Assembly (NCBI RefSeq): GCF_000714535.1
Contig: NZ_AUND01000003.1
Location: 26,174-90,173 of the forward strand
Origin: Thioclava pacifica DSM 10166
GTDB taxonomy: Bacteria; Pseudomonadota; Alphaproteobacteria; Rhodobacterales; Rhodobacteraceae
Direction of reading: 5' to 3'
DNA: 64,000 nucleotides
The position numbers and the translations under genes were made by a program. The notes beneath the pieces were generated by a model that saw only the letters and a list, made by a program, of their open reading frames with translations, searched no databases and was not told the DNA's origin. Positions 1 to 8,531 of this stretch are shown piece by piece (within the stretch, counting starts at the first letter, position 1; each line of letters starts with the position of its first letter).

Positions 1-400
1 TGGGCTCCGGTTTGTTAGGCCGGGCGTCCCCCGAACGCACGCCACCTTCTGTCAGCGTATACGTTCAGCGTCTCACTTCCGAACGCCTCGCAGACACGGG
101 TCTCGAAACGCGAGGTGGTATAATGTAACCGTGGAGGTCCGAGCTATGCTCAGTGTCTCATTCAGTCTGGCTCTGGTCGCGGCGATGCTGTTCGGCATCG
201 TGCTGCCAGGTCACCATAAAGAAGTTGACAAGTTCAACGGCCAAACCCGTGGGCCATTTCCCGCGGGCAATAACGATTTGGTGAGCGAGTGTCGGCAATT
301 CAAGGTTGCGAAAAAACAATTTTTGCCAATCAGCGTTGGTGTCAGCAGTTGGAAAACCCGGCAAGCTTCCCCGCCGGGCCCGAGGGGGAGACCCCGTTCC
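1..400. other. Left edge, no convincing gene
   Basis: I see no gene here that I can support. Several short open frames exist on both strands, but none has a recognisable product together with a good ribosome binding site. A small inverted repeat (TCCCC at 368-372 with GGGGA at 385-389, with further GC pairing inside) lies just after the stop of ssb and may help end its transcript. A gene running in from the left cannot be excluded. Confidence 0.5.
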
Positions 401-805
401 TCAGAACGGGATCTCATCGTCGCGGTCGACCAGCTCGGGGTTTTCGTTCTCGGCCGACTTCGGGCGGCTCAGGAAGTCGACCTTCTCGGCGATGATTTCG
501 CAGCCGTAGCGGTCGTTCCCCATGCTGTCGATCCACTTGGTGTAGTGGATGCGGCCGTGGACGAGGACCTTCATGCCCTTTTCGCAATGCTCAGCGACCG
601 TCTTGCCGAGACCGTTGAAGCAGGTGATGCGGTGCCATTCGGTGTCCATGACCCGGTAGCCGTTCTCGTCGCGCATCACACGGCCTTCCGAGAGGCGGGG
701 GCGCGAGGTGGCGAGGCTGAAGTTGGTGATCTTGGTGCCGCTCTGGGTGGTGCGGACTTCGGGGGTCTGACCGATGTTGCCGGCGAGGATGACGATGTTC
801 TGCAT
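401..805 (-). CDS. ssb: Single-stranded DNA-binding protein
   Basis: The 134-residue product is a plasmid-type SSB, which coats single-stranded DNA during replication, repair and conjugative entry. The OB fold covers about residues 1-112: it opens MQNIVILAGNIGQTPEVR, continues with TKITNFSLATSR, and has the W-H-R-I-x-C-F strand typical of SSB. The tail is short and acidic and ends DDEIPF, the usual partner-binding tip, but the long Gly/Gln linker of chromosomal SSBs is missing. A longer open frame extends upstream, but the start at 805 is preceded by AGGAGC at good spacing and begins exactly at the conserved N-terminus. A plasmid copy of ssb is common on conjugative plasmids and fits the T4SS at the other end of the window. 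Confidence 0.93.
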   Translation of the reverse strand: MQNIVILAGNIGQTPEVRTTQSGTKITNFSLATSRPRLSEGRVMRDENGYRVMDTEWHRITCFNGLGKTVAEHCEKGMKVLVHGRIHYTKWIDSMGNDRYGCEIIAEKVDFLSRPKSAENENPELVDRDDEIPF

Positions 806-1558
806 GATAAGCTCCTGTGTGTCCTGTCTTCGGGACCGTCCCTTCGACAAAACCCTGAAAAAGCCCGTCGGGTGACGCGTGCACGGTGGACAGCATGGAC
901 ACCGGACACCCCCAGAGGACCGGGGTGGAGCGGGCAGGACGCCAAAGGCGGCCAACACGGCCCGGACTGACGCGGGGTTGCGCGCAGGAGACCGAACGGG
1001 ATTAGGGGATTGTCCGTCGAAGGGATGGCCCAGGAGACAGAGAGATACGGGGAGCCCATGCCAGACCATGCCCCCTTGCCAATCGGACTGTTTGACCCAA
1101 AGCCCAGCACCCCACCAGCGGCGCAAGTGTCGATCACCGGCTCTCGCCCCCCTGCCCTTCCCTGCAGGGGAATGCAGGGCCTTGCCGCGACAGGCTATCG
1201 ATACTGGAATATTCAGGACACGAACCGCACCAACGGCTGATTTCGATCTCGGGACATTGTCGCCCAACGCTCTGCAGAAAATGCGGAAGAACGTCGCCAG
1301 GTCAATCTCCACGATCTAGGATTGGCAGATGGCGAAAGGTTGCACCAAGGCGGAAGCCATCGCCACGGGATGGACCACTTCCTGGCCGAACTGATCGGGG
1401 AGAATTGAAACCGCTTGTGCGCCGGCATCTCAGGGTTTCCGGCACCCTGAGCTCTTGGCGCCGACCTAGTCAGATCACGGCCGAAAACTACGGGGGTTCG
1501 TCGATGTGGCGGCAATAGATTGACGGCCGACGACATGACCGCGCGGAAAACTCCGGGT
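806..1558. other. Gene-poor stretch upstream of ssb
   Basis: No gene is supported. The part next to 805 must hold the ssb promoter. Around 1240-1410 the codon texture on both strands looks like a decayed protein-coding segment (for example a frame ending MRKNVARSISTI on the plus strand), perhaps an insertion sequence remnant, but I could not identify the family. Confidence 0.4.
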
Positions 1559-2689
1559 TCAGTCTGGGTCGGACGGATCACCTGCGTCCAACTCGAAAAT
1601 CGTTGCCTCGGGTTTTGGCCCCATCACACGCGTTGGCAGATTAGGCGCAGGCAATTGCCCTCTGTGGTGCCCCTTCACCAACACAACTTTACCGCTGCGA
1701 TAGCGCCGCTCATGTTCGCTCACCCAATGGCGAACAGGGCCGCTTCGCCTGTCCTGGACCTGACGCTCGAACTCAAGGCGAGCCTGCCGCTCCTGCATGT
1801 GAGCCGCGGCCTGCGGACCAATGCGGATTGTAAGATGGGATTTCTGCGCACCTAGAATCCAGGACTTCCCGAATTTTCGAGCGGTCTTGGCATCCTTGGC
1901 TGTGAACGTCTCGTTTTCCGTGGGAATGATGCCACCCAAGTCCGGGGAAACCAGCATCGCAAAGAGCGCGTAGGGGATGAAAAGATCGTAACCTGTTTCA
2001 ACTTGGTGCACCGTGCGCCGACCGTTGATCATTTCCTTCGTATCACCGCTCCGCACACGAAAATCGACCATGGAACGGCTCAATTCGACTTCGACGTTGT
2101 CGTAGTTCAATTCGCCTGTCGGAGTTCGCTTCACAAGCAAAGCGCAGATTGGGTCGACGACCCGCGAATTCTCGCGGCGATGGAACATCGTGATGCGCAA
2201 GTGACCCTTGTTTCGATCATCGATGAGATAGCCGCGTAGACCAGTGCCTATGGGTTTGTCGTCATGTCTCGTTACAGGTGAAGCCCGTTCAAAGCGCGCG
2301 ACACCCAGCTCTCGATCATCAAATTCGACCCAAACAACGTCGGCGGGGAGCTTTACCTCACCCAGAATGGCCATTGCGGGAAGACCGGTTTCCGAAGCCT
2401 GCTTGGCGACTGCGTCATGAAGCGTATCGCCATAGGCTGCAGCCATATGGTCGAGCAGGTACACTTTCGCCTGCTGCAGGGCATCGAGCGCATACTCGCG
2501 AAAAAGCCTCAGATCCTCGGACGGCGTAAGGTGCCAAACTAAGTCGTCAGCAGGAGCCGATTTACCCGCAAGCGATGAACCGTATAAGGAAATCAATGAT
2601 TTGTAGAGCATGCGACGTAACCTGAACCAAATACGACGCAGTTTCCGACGAACCCTGACGATGTTCAAGCTGCATTCATTGCACTGCAA
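1559..2689 (-). CDS. Unknown plasmid protein, 376 aa
   Basis: I do not recognise this protein. It is soluble, with no signal peptide or membrane span after a basic, Arg-rich first 30 residues (NIVRVRRKLRRIWFRLRRM). The middle region (about 60-240) is of mixed alpha/beta character. The C-terminal part carries a basic motif, ERRYRSGKVVLVKGHHRG, near residue 340, a pattern seen in some phage and plasmid proteins of unknown role. The start at 2689 gives the longest frame; the next Met codons (for example RRMLYKSL) are possible starts. It stands alone between ssb and a small membrane-protein gene, on the same strand as the whole left arm. GC content is somewhat lower than in neighbours, which is compatible with separate acquisition. 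Confidence 0.6.
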   Translation of the reverse strand: MQCNECSLNIVRVRRKLRRIWFRLRRMLYKSLISLYGSSLAGKSAPADDLVWHLTPSEDLRLFREYALDALQQAKVYLLDHMAAAYGDTLHDAVAKQASETGLPAMAILGEVKLPADVVWVEFDDRELGVARFERASPVTRHDDKPIGTGLRGYLIDDRNKGHLRITMFHRRENSRVVDPICALLVKRTPTGELNYDNVEVELSRSMVDFRVRSGDTKEMINGRRTVHQVETGYDLFIPYALFAMLVSPDLGGIIPTENETFTAKDAKTARKFGKSWILGAQKSHLTIRIGPQAAAHMQERQARLEFERQVQDRRSGPVRHWVSEHERRYRSGKVVLVKGHHRGQLPAPNLPTRVMGPKPEATIFELDAGDPSDPD

Positions 2690-2865
2690 TTGACCGCTGA
2701 TGTCTGGGCAAAGTCAGATTGGCTGACGCTCGAGCTTGTTTTCTTAATGCAAAGGCATGTCGACCATCGTCGGCTCATTTTGCCGGTCGGCCGGAACGGT
2801 GGACAGGCGAAAGGCCCGGATCGGAGCCTTGCTCCGAACCCGAGCCGTCTTCGACCCCGTTGGCT

Positions 2866-3030
2866 TCACGCCCACGGGTCGATCTCACCCACCACCTGAA
2901 CCTCGTCTCCGTCGATTTCATCGGCGGGGACGGCGCCATAGGTTCCATCGCCTGCCTGGAAGACGACGATCGAGACCATGAGCGTGGCGGCGAGAGAGGC
3001 GGCGAAGGCGTGAGCATCTTTGCGGGACAT
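2866..3030 (-). CDS. Small membrane protein, 54 aa
   Basis: This is a 54-residue protein with one predicted membrane segment (about residues 9-24, FAASLAATLMVSIVVF) after a short basic N-terminus (MSRKDAHA), followed by an acidic tail rich in Asp and Glu (ADEIDGDEVQVVGEIDPWA). The start at 3030 has a good ribosome binding site (CAGGAGCC, about 7 bases upstream). A longer frame upstream exists but has low-complexity, Arg/Ser-rich sequence and is probably not translated. The layout (membrane anchor, acidic outside or periplasmic tail) could fit an anchor or a small inner-membrane factor, but no function is known to me. Confidence 0.6.
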   Translation of the reverse strand: MSRKDAHAFAASLAATLMVSIVVFQAGDGTYGAVPADEIDGDEVQVVGEIDPWA

Positions 3031-3418
3031 CTGTTTGGCTCCTGTCTTGGAGGCGGAGGACCATCCCCCGCGCGACAGGACCCCGCAGGCCCGAAGACTG
3101 GCTGACATCACCGGGTGCGTTCGGCTCGTCCGAATCCACCCGGCGGCACGGGCTCGCCCGTAGTCCGACCCCTCGCGGGTTGATCTCGAAGACGGGATTC
3201 GGGGCAAGGAAGGGAATGGCGAGCGGGGGATGGTGCGACCGCTGACTGGAGCCGGGTGTCCCGCTGATGCCATCGGTGCCAGCCTCCTGGGCAGGCTTTT
3301 CAAGGAATACGTCTTTCCGTGTTGGATTGGATTCTATGGTGCCCCGCGATTTCGCGGGAAAGGGTCGTGATGGGTGAGAGGCCCGCGCTTTGGCGGGCCC
3401 CTTGGGTTCTACATGGGC
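3031..3418. other. Intergenic region without a gene
   Basis: No gene supported. It holds the upstream region of the small membrane-protein gene and a GC-rich hairpin near 3380-3399 that follows the end of the next gene. Confidence 0.5.
3380..3399 (-). terminator. Hairpin after the 3419-3892 gene
   Basis: GGCCCGC and GCGGGCC form a 7-bp stem around a 6-base loop, 20 bases past the stop of the minus-strand gene ending at 3419. There is no clear U-run, so it may be a transcript-stabilising hairpin rather than a true intrinsic terminator. Confidence 0.45.
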
Positions 3419-3892
3419 TCAGGCGGCAAGCTCCGCGCCCCCTGCCCTATCGCCGTCCTCGCTGCCGACGATCTCCAGCCGCGCGTTGCGATAGCCTTCT
3501 TTGGCGATCCAGAGTTCGGCAGCCGTGACAGACTCGGCCAGGTGGAGCAGCTCCGTGCAACCGCCGAAATCCAGCAGAACACGCACCTGCCCAGGCTGTG
3601 GTTCCTCAGCGACCTCGAAGGTCAAGGCGCTATCCGCCGAATGGGTCCGCATGATGGTGACGAGAATGACCCCGTCCGAGGAGAAGTTCCCCTCGTGCAG
3701 CGTGAACGAAGCCGGTGCGATCCAGGTCGGATAGGGTCGCGGCGGCTCCTTCTTGACGAGACGGCCGATGCCGTTCGAGCGTTCCCAGGCCGCGAGCTTC
3801 TTCGTGAACCGCGCAGGTGGTTTCGGACTGTTGTCGGTGTAGCGAATGAGCGCCCCCAGGGGCGCGGTGTCGAGAATGGTGATTGCAGACAT
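3419..3892 (-). CDS. Unknown plasmid protein, 157 aa
   Basis: The product starts MSAITILDTAPLGALIRY and has no signal peptide or membrane segment. It is a mixed alpha/beta soluble protein; I do not recognise a family. The start at 3892 is chosen because GAGGAA lies just upstream; a start 7 codons further up lacks that. It is encoded just downstream of the long ParB-like gene, on the same strand, separated by about 100 bases that include a hairpin and an AT-rich stretch (around 3910-3955) that could be its own promoter. Such pairs of a ParB-like gene and small unknown genes are typical of the maintenance modules of large plasmids, but a role in partition is only inferred from position. Confidence 0.6.
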   Translation of the reverse strand: MSAITILDTAPLGALIRYTDNSPKPPARFTKKLAAWERSNGIGRLVKKEPPRPYPTWIAPASFTLHEGNFSSDGVILVTIMRTHSADSALTFEVAEEPQPGQVRVLLDFGGCTELLHLAESVTAAELWIAKEGYRNARLEIVGSEDGDRAGGAELAA

Positions 3893-3957
3893 GATTCCTC
3901 TTCCCGAATGCACAAAATTGCATTCATCGTATTGATATTATTGTATTTTATGTGATT

Positions 3958-3979
3958 GAGGGCGGGTTTCCCCGCCCTC
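3958..3979 (-). terminator. Hairpin after the parB-like gene
   Basis: GAGGGCGGG and CCCGCCCTC form a perfect 9-bp stem with a 4-base loop, 13 bases past the stop of the parB-like gene on the minus strand. It is followed by A/T-rich sequence but no U-run, so termination efficiency is uncertain. Confidence 0.55.
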
Positions 3980-3991
3980 GGATGGCGCGGA

Positions 3992-6160
3992 TCACTCCGC
4001 AGCCATCATCGATGCATCATCACCCGGCAGGTCAGCGGTGAGGAAGGCGGGAAGGTCGACATCCTCGGTCTGGCCGGCGTCGGAAACGGGCTCAGGCGCC
4101 CCCCGCCCTTCCGCACCGTCGAGTGCCGCCGGATCATGACGACGAAGAACCTCCGGCAACCAGCCACTACCCTTCAAGAGGCGCTCGGCTTCGGTCGCCA
4201 TCTCGCCCTTCTTCAGGTGATCGAGGAGTTGCGCCGTCCCTTCACCTTTCGCCTCGCGCACGGCCTCGAGGATCCGGGCCTTGGGCACGCGGTTCAGGTA
4301 GGTATCGGCCGTCGGCTGCCAACCCGCCTCGACCATGTCGAGTTCGACCGCCTGTGCGACCAAGTCCGACTGGGTCATCCGCCTGGTCAAACCGCTGGCG
4401 GAGATACCGGCACCATAAGGGTTCACCTTCTCATGGAGCGCGTTGATCCCGAAGCTGAGGCAATGCGCGAGTAGCGACAGCCGGCTCCCTTGATCAAGGG
4501 AGGTCAGGTAGTCCCAGAGCGCGGCATCGTTGCCGAGCGGCAAGTCGGCCTCCCACCCCGCGTGGCGGTCGTCCACCAGCTTGGCCACCACGCTGTCCTT
4601 CAGATCGCTCGCCTGCGCGGACATGTAGACGTGACGCACCGAAGCCTCGAGGCAGCTGCTGGCCGAACTGGACGTCTGGAAGGTGTCATTGACGAGCTTC
4701 AGGAGCAGCAGCGTCAACGCGACGTCGGGAGAACGCCCGACAGCTTCGCGCAGTGCCAATGTCCGGTGCGCCGTCAGCTCCATGACCAACCGCTCGGGCA
4801 AGGGCTTCAACGCACCATCGTCCTCGTCGTCGGGCATGTTCGCGCCAAGCGCTTGACCAGCAGAGGTGATCACCGTGCCGTGGCCGACACCATCCGTCCT
4901 GCTCGCAGATGAAAGCTTAGCGACCTGCCCGTCTGCCGCCTGTTCACCGCTGTGGACGTCGGCATCTTCCCGAGACTCATCCTCGGGTCGCACAAAGCCC
5001 CGATAAACGGCAAGCTCGCCATAGCGATCAAGCGTCACGAAAGCCCCTGCCCGCGCGATCTCCTCCGCGTCGAAAATCAGCGGCCGGGCCTCGAGCTTCT
5101 CCATCGCGACTTCCAACTCGCCAAGACGCGCGTCGATCTCTTCGGGGAATTCATCCTGGCCCCCGTATTCCTCTTCGAGCGCTCGGTATTCGGCAAGCAG
5201 CTTGGCATGGGCCGCGCCTTCGTCATCCGTCATCGGCGCCGGGTCTCCGCTAAGCCGCCGCAAACCGTGGCTGTAGCCATAGGGCAGGTCGAGCGAGACC
5301 TCGATCCATTTCCAACCTTCGGTCGCGATCGCTTCGGCTTCAGCCTGAAGCTTTTCGCGAACCAGACGATCGAGTAGGGCAGAGTCTTCCAGCCAACCGC
5401 CGTCATCGCCCTGGAAGAGGTCATGCAACATGGTGCCGCCAGCAGCCTCATAGGCATCGACGCCGACAAAGACGGCCCGACGGTCAGAGGCGCGAACAGA
5501 GGTTTCCGTCAGCATCCGCCGGATCTGATACGGCTCCTTGTTCCACGACGACTTGATCGCCTCCCAGACCTGAACCTGACGCTCGTGATCCGGATTGACC
5601 GTGAAGGCCATCAGCTGCTCCAGCGTCATCTCGTCCTCGGCGTAAAGCTCGAGCAGGGCAGGGGCCACGGAGGCGAGTTTCAGGCGCTGTTTGACCACCT
5701 GCGGCGTGACGAAGAAAGCGGCCGCGATCTCTTCATCGCCCTGTCCCTTCTCCCGCAGCGCCACGAAGGCGCGGAACTGATCGAGCGGATGCAAGGCAGC
5801 GCGCTGCATGTTCTCAGCGAGCGAGTCGTCTTCGGCGAGGATCGTGGAAGTGGCATCCCGAACAATGCAGGGAATGGGCGTCGTCTTGGCCAAGCGTTTC
5901 TGCTTCACCAGGAGCGAGAGTGCTTGGAAGCGCCGGCCGCCAGCGGGGATTTCGAACTTGCCGGTCTCGGATCCGTCATCCGCCAGAACGGGCCGAACGC
6001 TCAGGCTCTGCAGCAACCCGCGGCGGGCGATGTCTTCGGCCAGTTCCTCGACCGAGATGCCGGCCCTGATGCGCCGGACGTTGGACTGGCTCAGCACGAG
6101 CGTGTCGAAGGGAATGTCCCGGGACGGGGACAGGGTGACTTTCTGGGCAGATTTCGCCAT
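3992..6160 (-). CDS. Long ParB/Spo0J-like protein, 722 aa
   Basis: The first 200 residues are a ParB/Spo0J-type domain: a VRRI-containing N-terminal strand, GGRRFQAL in the place of the ParB GxRR box, then ENMQRAALHPLDQFRAF (the ENxQR motif) and a helix-turn-helix around FFVTPQVVKQRLKLA. In true ParB proteins this part binds CTP and parS. The rest, about 500 residues, is an alpha-helical, acidic extension with no family known to me. The start at 6160 (MAKSAQK) follows GGAGAAG; a longer frame to 6226 lacks this. It is a second ParB-like protein besides RepB, and is the first gene past the perfect palindrome at the end of repC. Proteins of this length and type occur on large alphaproteobacterial plasmids and integrative elements. 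Partition, gene silencing or nuclease roles are all possible; none is shown here. Confidence 0.8.
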   Translation of the reverse strand: MAKSAQKVTLSPSRDIPFDTLVLSQSNVRRIRAGISVEELAEDIARRGLLQSLSVRPVLADDGSETGKFEIPAGGRRFQALSLLVKQKRLAKTTPIPCIVRDATSTILAEDDSLAENMQRAALHPLDQFRAFVALREKGQGDEEIAAAFFVTPQVVKQRLKLASVAPALLELYAEDEMTLEQLMAFTVNPDHERQVQVWEAIKSSWNKEPYQIRRMLTETSVRASDRRAVFVGVDAYEAAGGTMLHDLFQGDDGGWLEDSALLDRLVREKLQAEAEAIATEGWKWIEVSLDLPYGYSHGLRRLSGDPAPMTDDEGAAHAKLLAEYRALEEEYGGQDEFPEEIDARLGELEVAMEKLEARPLIFDAEEIARAGAFVTLDRYGELAVYRGFVRPEDESREDADVHSGEQAADGQVAKLSSASRTDGVGHGTVITSAGQALGANMPDDEDDGALKPLPERLVMELTAHRTLALREAVGRSPDVALTLLLLKLVNDTFQTSSSASSCLEASVRHVYMSAQASDLKDSVVAKLVDDRHAGWEADLPLGNDAALWDYLTSLDQGSRLSLLAHCLSFGINALHEKVNPYGAGISASGLTRRMTQSDLVAQAVELDMVEAGWQPTADTYLNRVPKARILEAVREAKGEGTAQLLDHLKKGEMATEAERLLKGSGWLPEVLRRHDPAALDGAEGRGAPEPVSDAGQTEDVDLPAFLTADLPGDDASMMAAE

Positions 6161-6247
6161 CAGATCTTCTCCGCGACGGGCGCCGGAAGCCACTCTCCCG
6201 ATCTCACTTCCCGTCACCCCTTTCACAGCCCATCTCTACCTCTCGAC

Positions 6248-6267
6248 ATGTCCACCGCGGTGGACAT
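6248..6267. promoter_or_regulatory. Perfect 20-bp palindrome, parS-like
   Basis: ATGTCCACCGCGGTGGACAT reads the same on both strands. It touches the repC stop codon. The 16-bp core recurs exactly once more inside repC (6699-6714), and a degenerate copy lies in the repB-repC gap (7405-7422). Long palindromes tied to repABC loci are the known RepB binding sites (parS), so this is the best partition-site candidate. Confidence 0.65.
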
Positions 6268-7352
6268 CACGCAGTTGCTGCCCCAGAACGAGAAAGCCTC
6301 TCCAACAACAGTGATGGGTTGAAGTCAGTTTCTCTGCGACCGAGCGTGATGCTGTGGAAATACGCTCCAAAGTCTCGGATGCGATTGCTCATCTGGAGAA
6401 TTATGAAGATGGCGCATGATGCTTTTTGAGAGCCTATCTTCTTAGCAGCCTTTTCGAAGGTGCTTTCGTGGATTCCCATCATTGGAGCGAGCGTTCTCGC
6501 GTGGCTTTCGACATCGTGCCAGTTGCTAAGTGAGTTCGTTGCGAACGATGTAGCCTGGTCACAAACGGTTGTGAGCGTTTGCAGGGGAGGTGTTTGGCTG
6601 TTGGTTCCGCTTTCTAAATCTTTTTGTTCTTTTTTAGACTTAGAATGGTGGCGGACAGTTTGCCCGTCATTGGCGGGCAGTTTCATTGTTTCTGGTGCGT
6701 CCACCGCGGTGGACATCTGTTTGCATTGAGCCTCCAGTTCGCCGAGCAAAGTACGATACTCCGCGATCGAGAGCTTCCTCCGAAGAACTCGGCGTACCTG
6801 ATGAGTGAGTTCGTTCTCGGGGTCAGCTTCGTCGATCTGAGCAAGTTTGGTTAGGATTTGCTTTCGCAGAAACACGCGATCCCGACGAGCGTTTTCCATC
6901 GCTTGGGCTGTCGCAAGTAGTTCGCCGGCACGCGCGAGCAACGGAGCCAGCGACAACCCATAGCTAATGGACTGACCTTCGGAGGACTTCACTCGGTATC
7001 TCTTGCGATTTGGGCTGTCGTGGCGCTTCATGAAACCGAGTTCAACAAAGCGATCGATGTGCCTACGGAGGGTTCGTTCATCGATCCCGCCAACTCGACG
7101 GCAGATTTCGTTGTTGGAAGCGAAGACTATGTCTCCATGCCCAGGCTTGAGAAAGCTCAGCATCGCTTGGAGCGTTTGAACATGTCCTGGACGGAGACCG
7201 AACAGGCTGCGAGTATCTCTGAGCGCGCGGAAGACTGCCCAGATGTCGGTTTCAGGTGTTGACGTGGCGGGGGTGCCCTTGCCGACGCCAAAGGTCTGAA
7301 CGGAAAGCTTTGTGAATGCCATGTTTGTTGAACGACGACCGTTGCGGCCCAC
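6267..7352 (-). CDS. repC: Replication initiator RepC
   Basis: RepC is the initiator of repABC replicons and binds the origin inside its own gene. The conserved N-terminal winged-helix region is clear: RPGHVQTLQAMLSFLKPG, then NEICRRVGGIDERTLRRHI (the recognition helix region) and SPNRKRYRVKSSEGQ. The C-terminal third is less conserved, as usual. The length (361 aa) is a little below the common 380-440. The start taken is GTG at 7352, which has GGGGAAG close upstream; ATG at 7322 (MAFTKLSV) is the alternative and matches many RepC N-termini, but has no clear ribosome binding site. It is third in repA-repB-repC, and its translation and transcription are probably limited by the antisense RNA and attenuator in the leader. 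Confidence 0.93.
   Translation of the reverse strand: MGRNGRRSTNMAFTKLSVQTFGVGKGTPATSTPETDIWAVFRALRDTRSLFGLRPGHVQTLQAMLSFLKPGHGDIVFASNNEICRRVGGIDERTLRRHIDRFVELGFMKRHDSPNRKRYRVKSSEGQSISYGLSLAPLLARAGELLATAQAMENARRDRVFLRKQILTKLAQIDEADPENELTHQVRRVLRRKLSIAEYRTLLGELEAQCKQMSTAVDAPETMKLPANDGQTVRHHSKSKKEQKDLESGTNSQTPPLQTLTTVCDQATSFATNSLSNWHDVESHARTLAPMMGIHESTFEKAAKKIGSQKASCAIFIILQMSNRIRDFGAYFHSITLGRRETDFNPSLLLERLSRSGAATA
6590..6660. other. Candidate oriV inside repC
   Basis: This part of repC is strikingly AT-rich for the window (runs such as CTTTTTGTTCTTTTTTAGAC near 6620-6640) and is next to the second copy of the palindrome. In repABC plasmids studied so far the origin lies in an AT-rich stretch within repC, so the call rests on composition plus family knowledge. 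Confidence 0.45.
6699..6714. promoter_or_regulatory. Second copy of the 16-bp palindrome
   Basis: GTCCACCGCGGTGGAC, identical to the core of the palindrome at 6250-6265, lies within the repC coding region. A perfect palindrome repeated exactly within 450 bases is unlikely by chance. A second RepB/parS or RepC site is inferred. Confidence 0.6.
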
Positions 7353-7384
7353 AACTTCCCCGGCTCTTCCCGCTGTTTTTGGCG

Positions 7385-7422
7385 AGAAAAGGCAACAAAA
7401 AGACGTCCACCGAATCGGTGAC
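7385..7422 (-). promoter_or_regulatory. Attenuator in the repC leader
   Basis: On the minus strand the 13-base element CACCGATTCGGTG can fold into a short hairpin and is followed by GACGTCTTTTTG, an intrinsic-terminator layout 30-70 bases ahead of repC. In known repABC systems the antisense RNA promotes folding of such a terminator in the repC leader. The element is also a degenerate copy of the parS-like palindrome. Confidence 0.45.
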
Positions 7423-7457
7423 TCTTGACCGGTATGTCGGAGATTGCTACATCACAG

Positions 7458-7515
7458 GTGCTAATCAGATGATGAGGGCTCTCCGGGGGAAACCTTGGGG
7501 GGCTCTTTTCTTTTT
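7458..7515 (+). ncRNA. Candidate antisense ctRNA (incA type)
   Basis: A promoter-like pair TTGACC (7425-7430) and TACATC (7448-7453), spaced 17 bases, points to the right between repB and repC, opposite to the rep genes. About 18 bases past the expected start begins a terminator: GCTCTCC (7478-7484) can pair with GGGGGGC (7497-7503), followed at once by TCTTTTCTTTTT. The transcript would be about 50-55 nt, the size of the known repABC counter-transcribed RNAs, and lies in the expected place. It would be antisense to the repC leader and limit copy number and set incompatibility. Confidence 0.6.
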
Positions 7516-7562
7516 GGTCTTCGCCTTTCTCCTCTGCTCGTGTTTTTGGTTATGACCGGGGA

Positions 7563-8531
7563 TCAGCTCCCCGAGCCTCTCTCATTCTGCCATTGTTCAA
7601 AAAGCTGTCGCAGCGTGGTTTCCGCGCGCTCTTCGAGCCATTGGCCGAATTCCGGGTTGTCTTTGCGGGTGATCTTGATAGCGATCGACTTGCCATCGAC
7701 TGAAAGTGTGCCGACAGGGCTACCACTATTGTCCTTTACCACGGTCGTTTGGCCACGGGCGCTTTGGTCGGCTGCGCCACGCGCCTTGCTGGAGCAAGCA
7801 ACATAGACGGCTTGAAACTTGTCCGAGCTTGGAGTGGTGTCAGGCAGAGAGGCAAGTGTCTCACGCGCAATGTCGACAAGCGGAACCTTCTCTGAAAGTG
7901 CAGCAAGATCACCCCATTGGCGTCGACCTACGCCATGAGCCGGGCCGATAAGCCGGACAAGTTCGTCAGGCAGCTGCTCGATGACTACACGATGGTTCGA
8001 CACACCTTGCCGGGTGAGGCCTAGGGCGTCCTGAATGACGCCAGGCTTGTAACCGGCCTCCTGCATCTCTTTGATAAAAATAGATTTTTCAATGAAGGAC
8101 GGATCCAGCCGCAGGTTGTTTTCCTGACCTTGCGCGATCAGAGAAGCATCATCATCGAGCGTTCGAACGATCGCTTTGACGGTTCCACCAACTCTTCGAA
8201 TGGCTGCAAGTCTGCGACGCCCGTAGATGATGCGGTATCGATCCGGTTGGTCAGAGGGGCGAACCATGATCGGCACTTGCTGACCATGCTTGCGAATGCT
8301 TTCGGCGAGATCTTCAATGCTACTATCTTCCAGGATCAGGCGATCCCGGAGGCCATCCATATCGATCCGGTCGGGTTCGATATCTCGGATTGAGTTGGCA
8401 GTGATTTCCCGGAGAGAGTCCCGCAATCCGCCAACCGAGCCAGGTAGCTTCGAGGATTTGACCGGGGCAGGGGAGGGGGCTGCCGACTCTTTCTCGTCTT
8501 TCGGTGGCTGGTTGAAGATATTTCGAGCCAT
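7563..8531 (-). CDS. repB: Partition protein RepB (ParB family)
   Basis: RepB binds the plasmid centromere and works with RepA in segregation. The 322-residue protein begins MARNIFNQPP, as many RepB do, and has the ParB-type domain at about 50-190: RPSDQPDRYRIIYGRRRLAA (with the GRRR box), ENNLRLDPSFIEK, then a helix-turn-helix around ALGLTRQGVSNHRVVIEQL. The C-terminal part is a short dimerisation region ending LRQLFEQWQNER. Its start overlaps the repA stop by one base (TGATG), so the two are translationally coupled. A start 5 codons upstream is possible but less likely. Two perfect palindromes near and inside repC are the likely targets. Confidence 0.93.
   Translation of the reverse strand: MARNIFNQPPKDEKESAAPSPAPVKSSKLPGSVGGLRDSLREITANSIRDIEPDRIDMDGLRDRLILEDSSIEDLAESIRKHGQQVPIMVRPSDQPDRYRIIYGRRRLAAIRRVGGTVKAIVRTLDDDASLIAQGQENNLRLDPSFIEKSIFIKEMQEAGYKPGVIQDALGLTRQGVSNHRVVIEQLPDELVRLIGPAHGVGRRQWGDLAALSEKVPLVDIARETLASLPDTTPSSDKFQAVYVACSSKARGAADQSARGQTTVVKDNSGSPVGTLSVDGKSIAIKITRKDNPEFGQWLEERAETTLRQLFEQWQNERGSGS

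Noticed and set aside
158..364. 68-aa minus-strand gene after ssb
   Set aside because: Only a TTG start, no known family, and its sequence is not preserved in any pattern I recognise.
131..970. Long plus-strand open frame over ssb
   Set aside because: It is antisense to ssb, its protein has no family character, and the conserved SSB on the minus strand explains the open frame.
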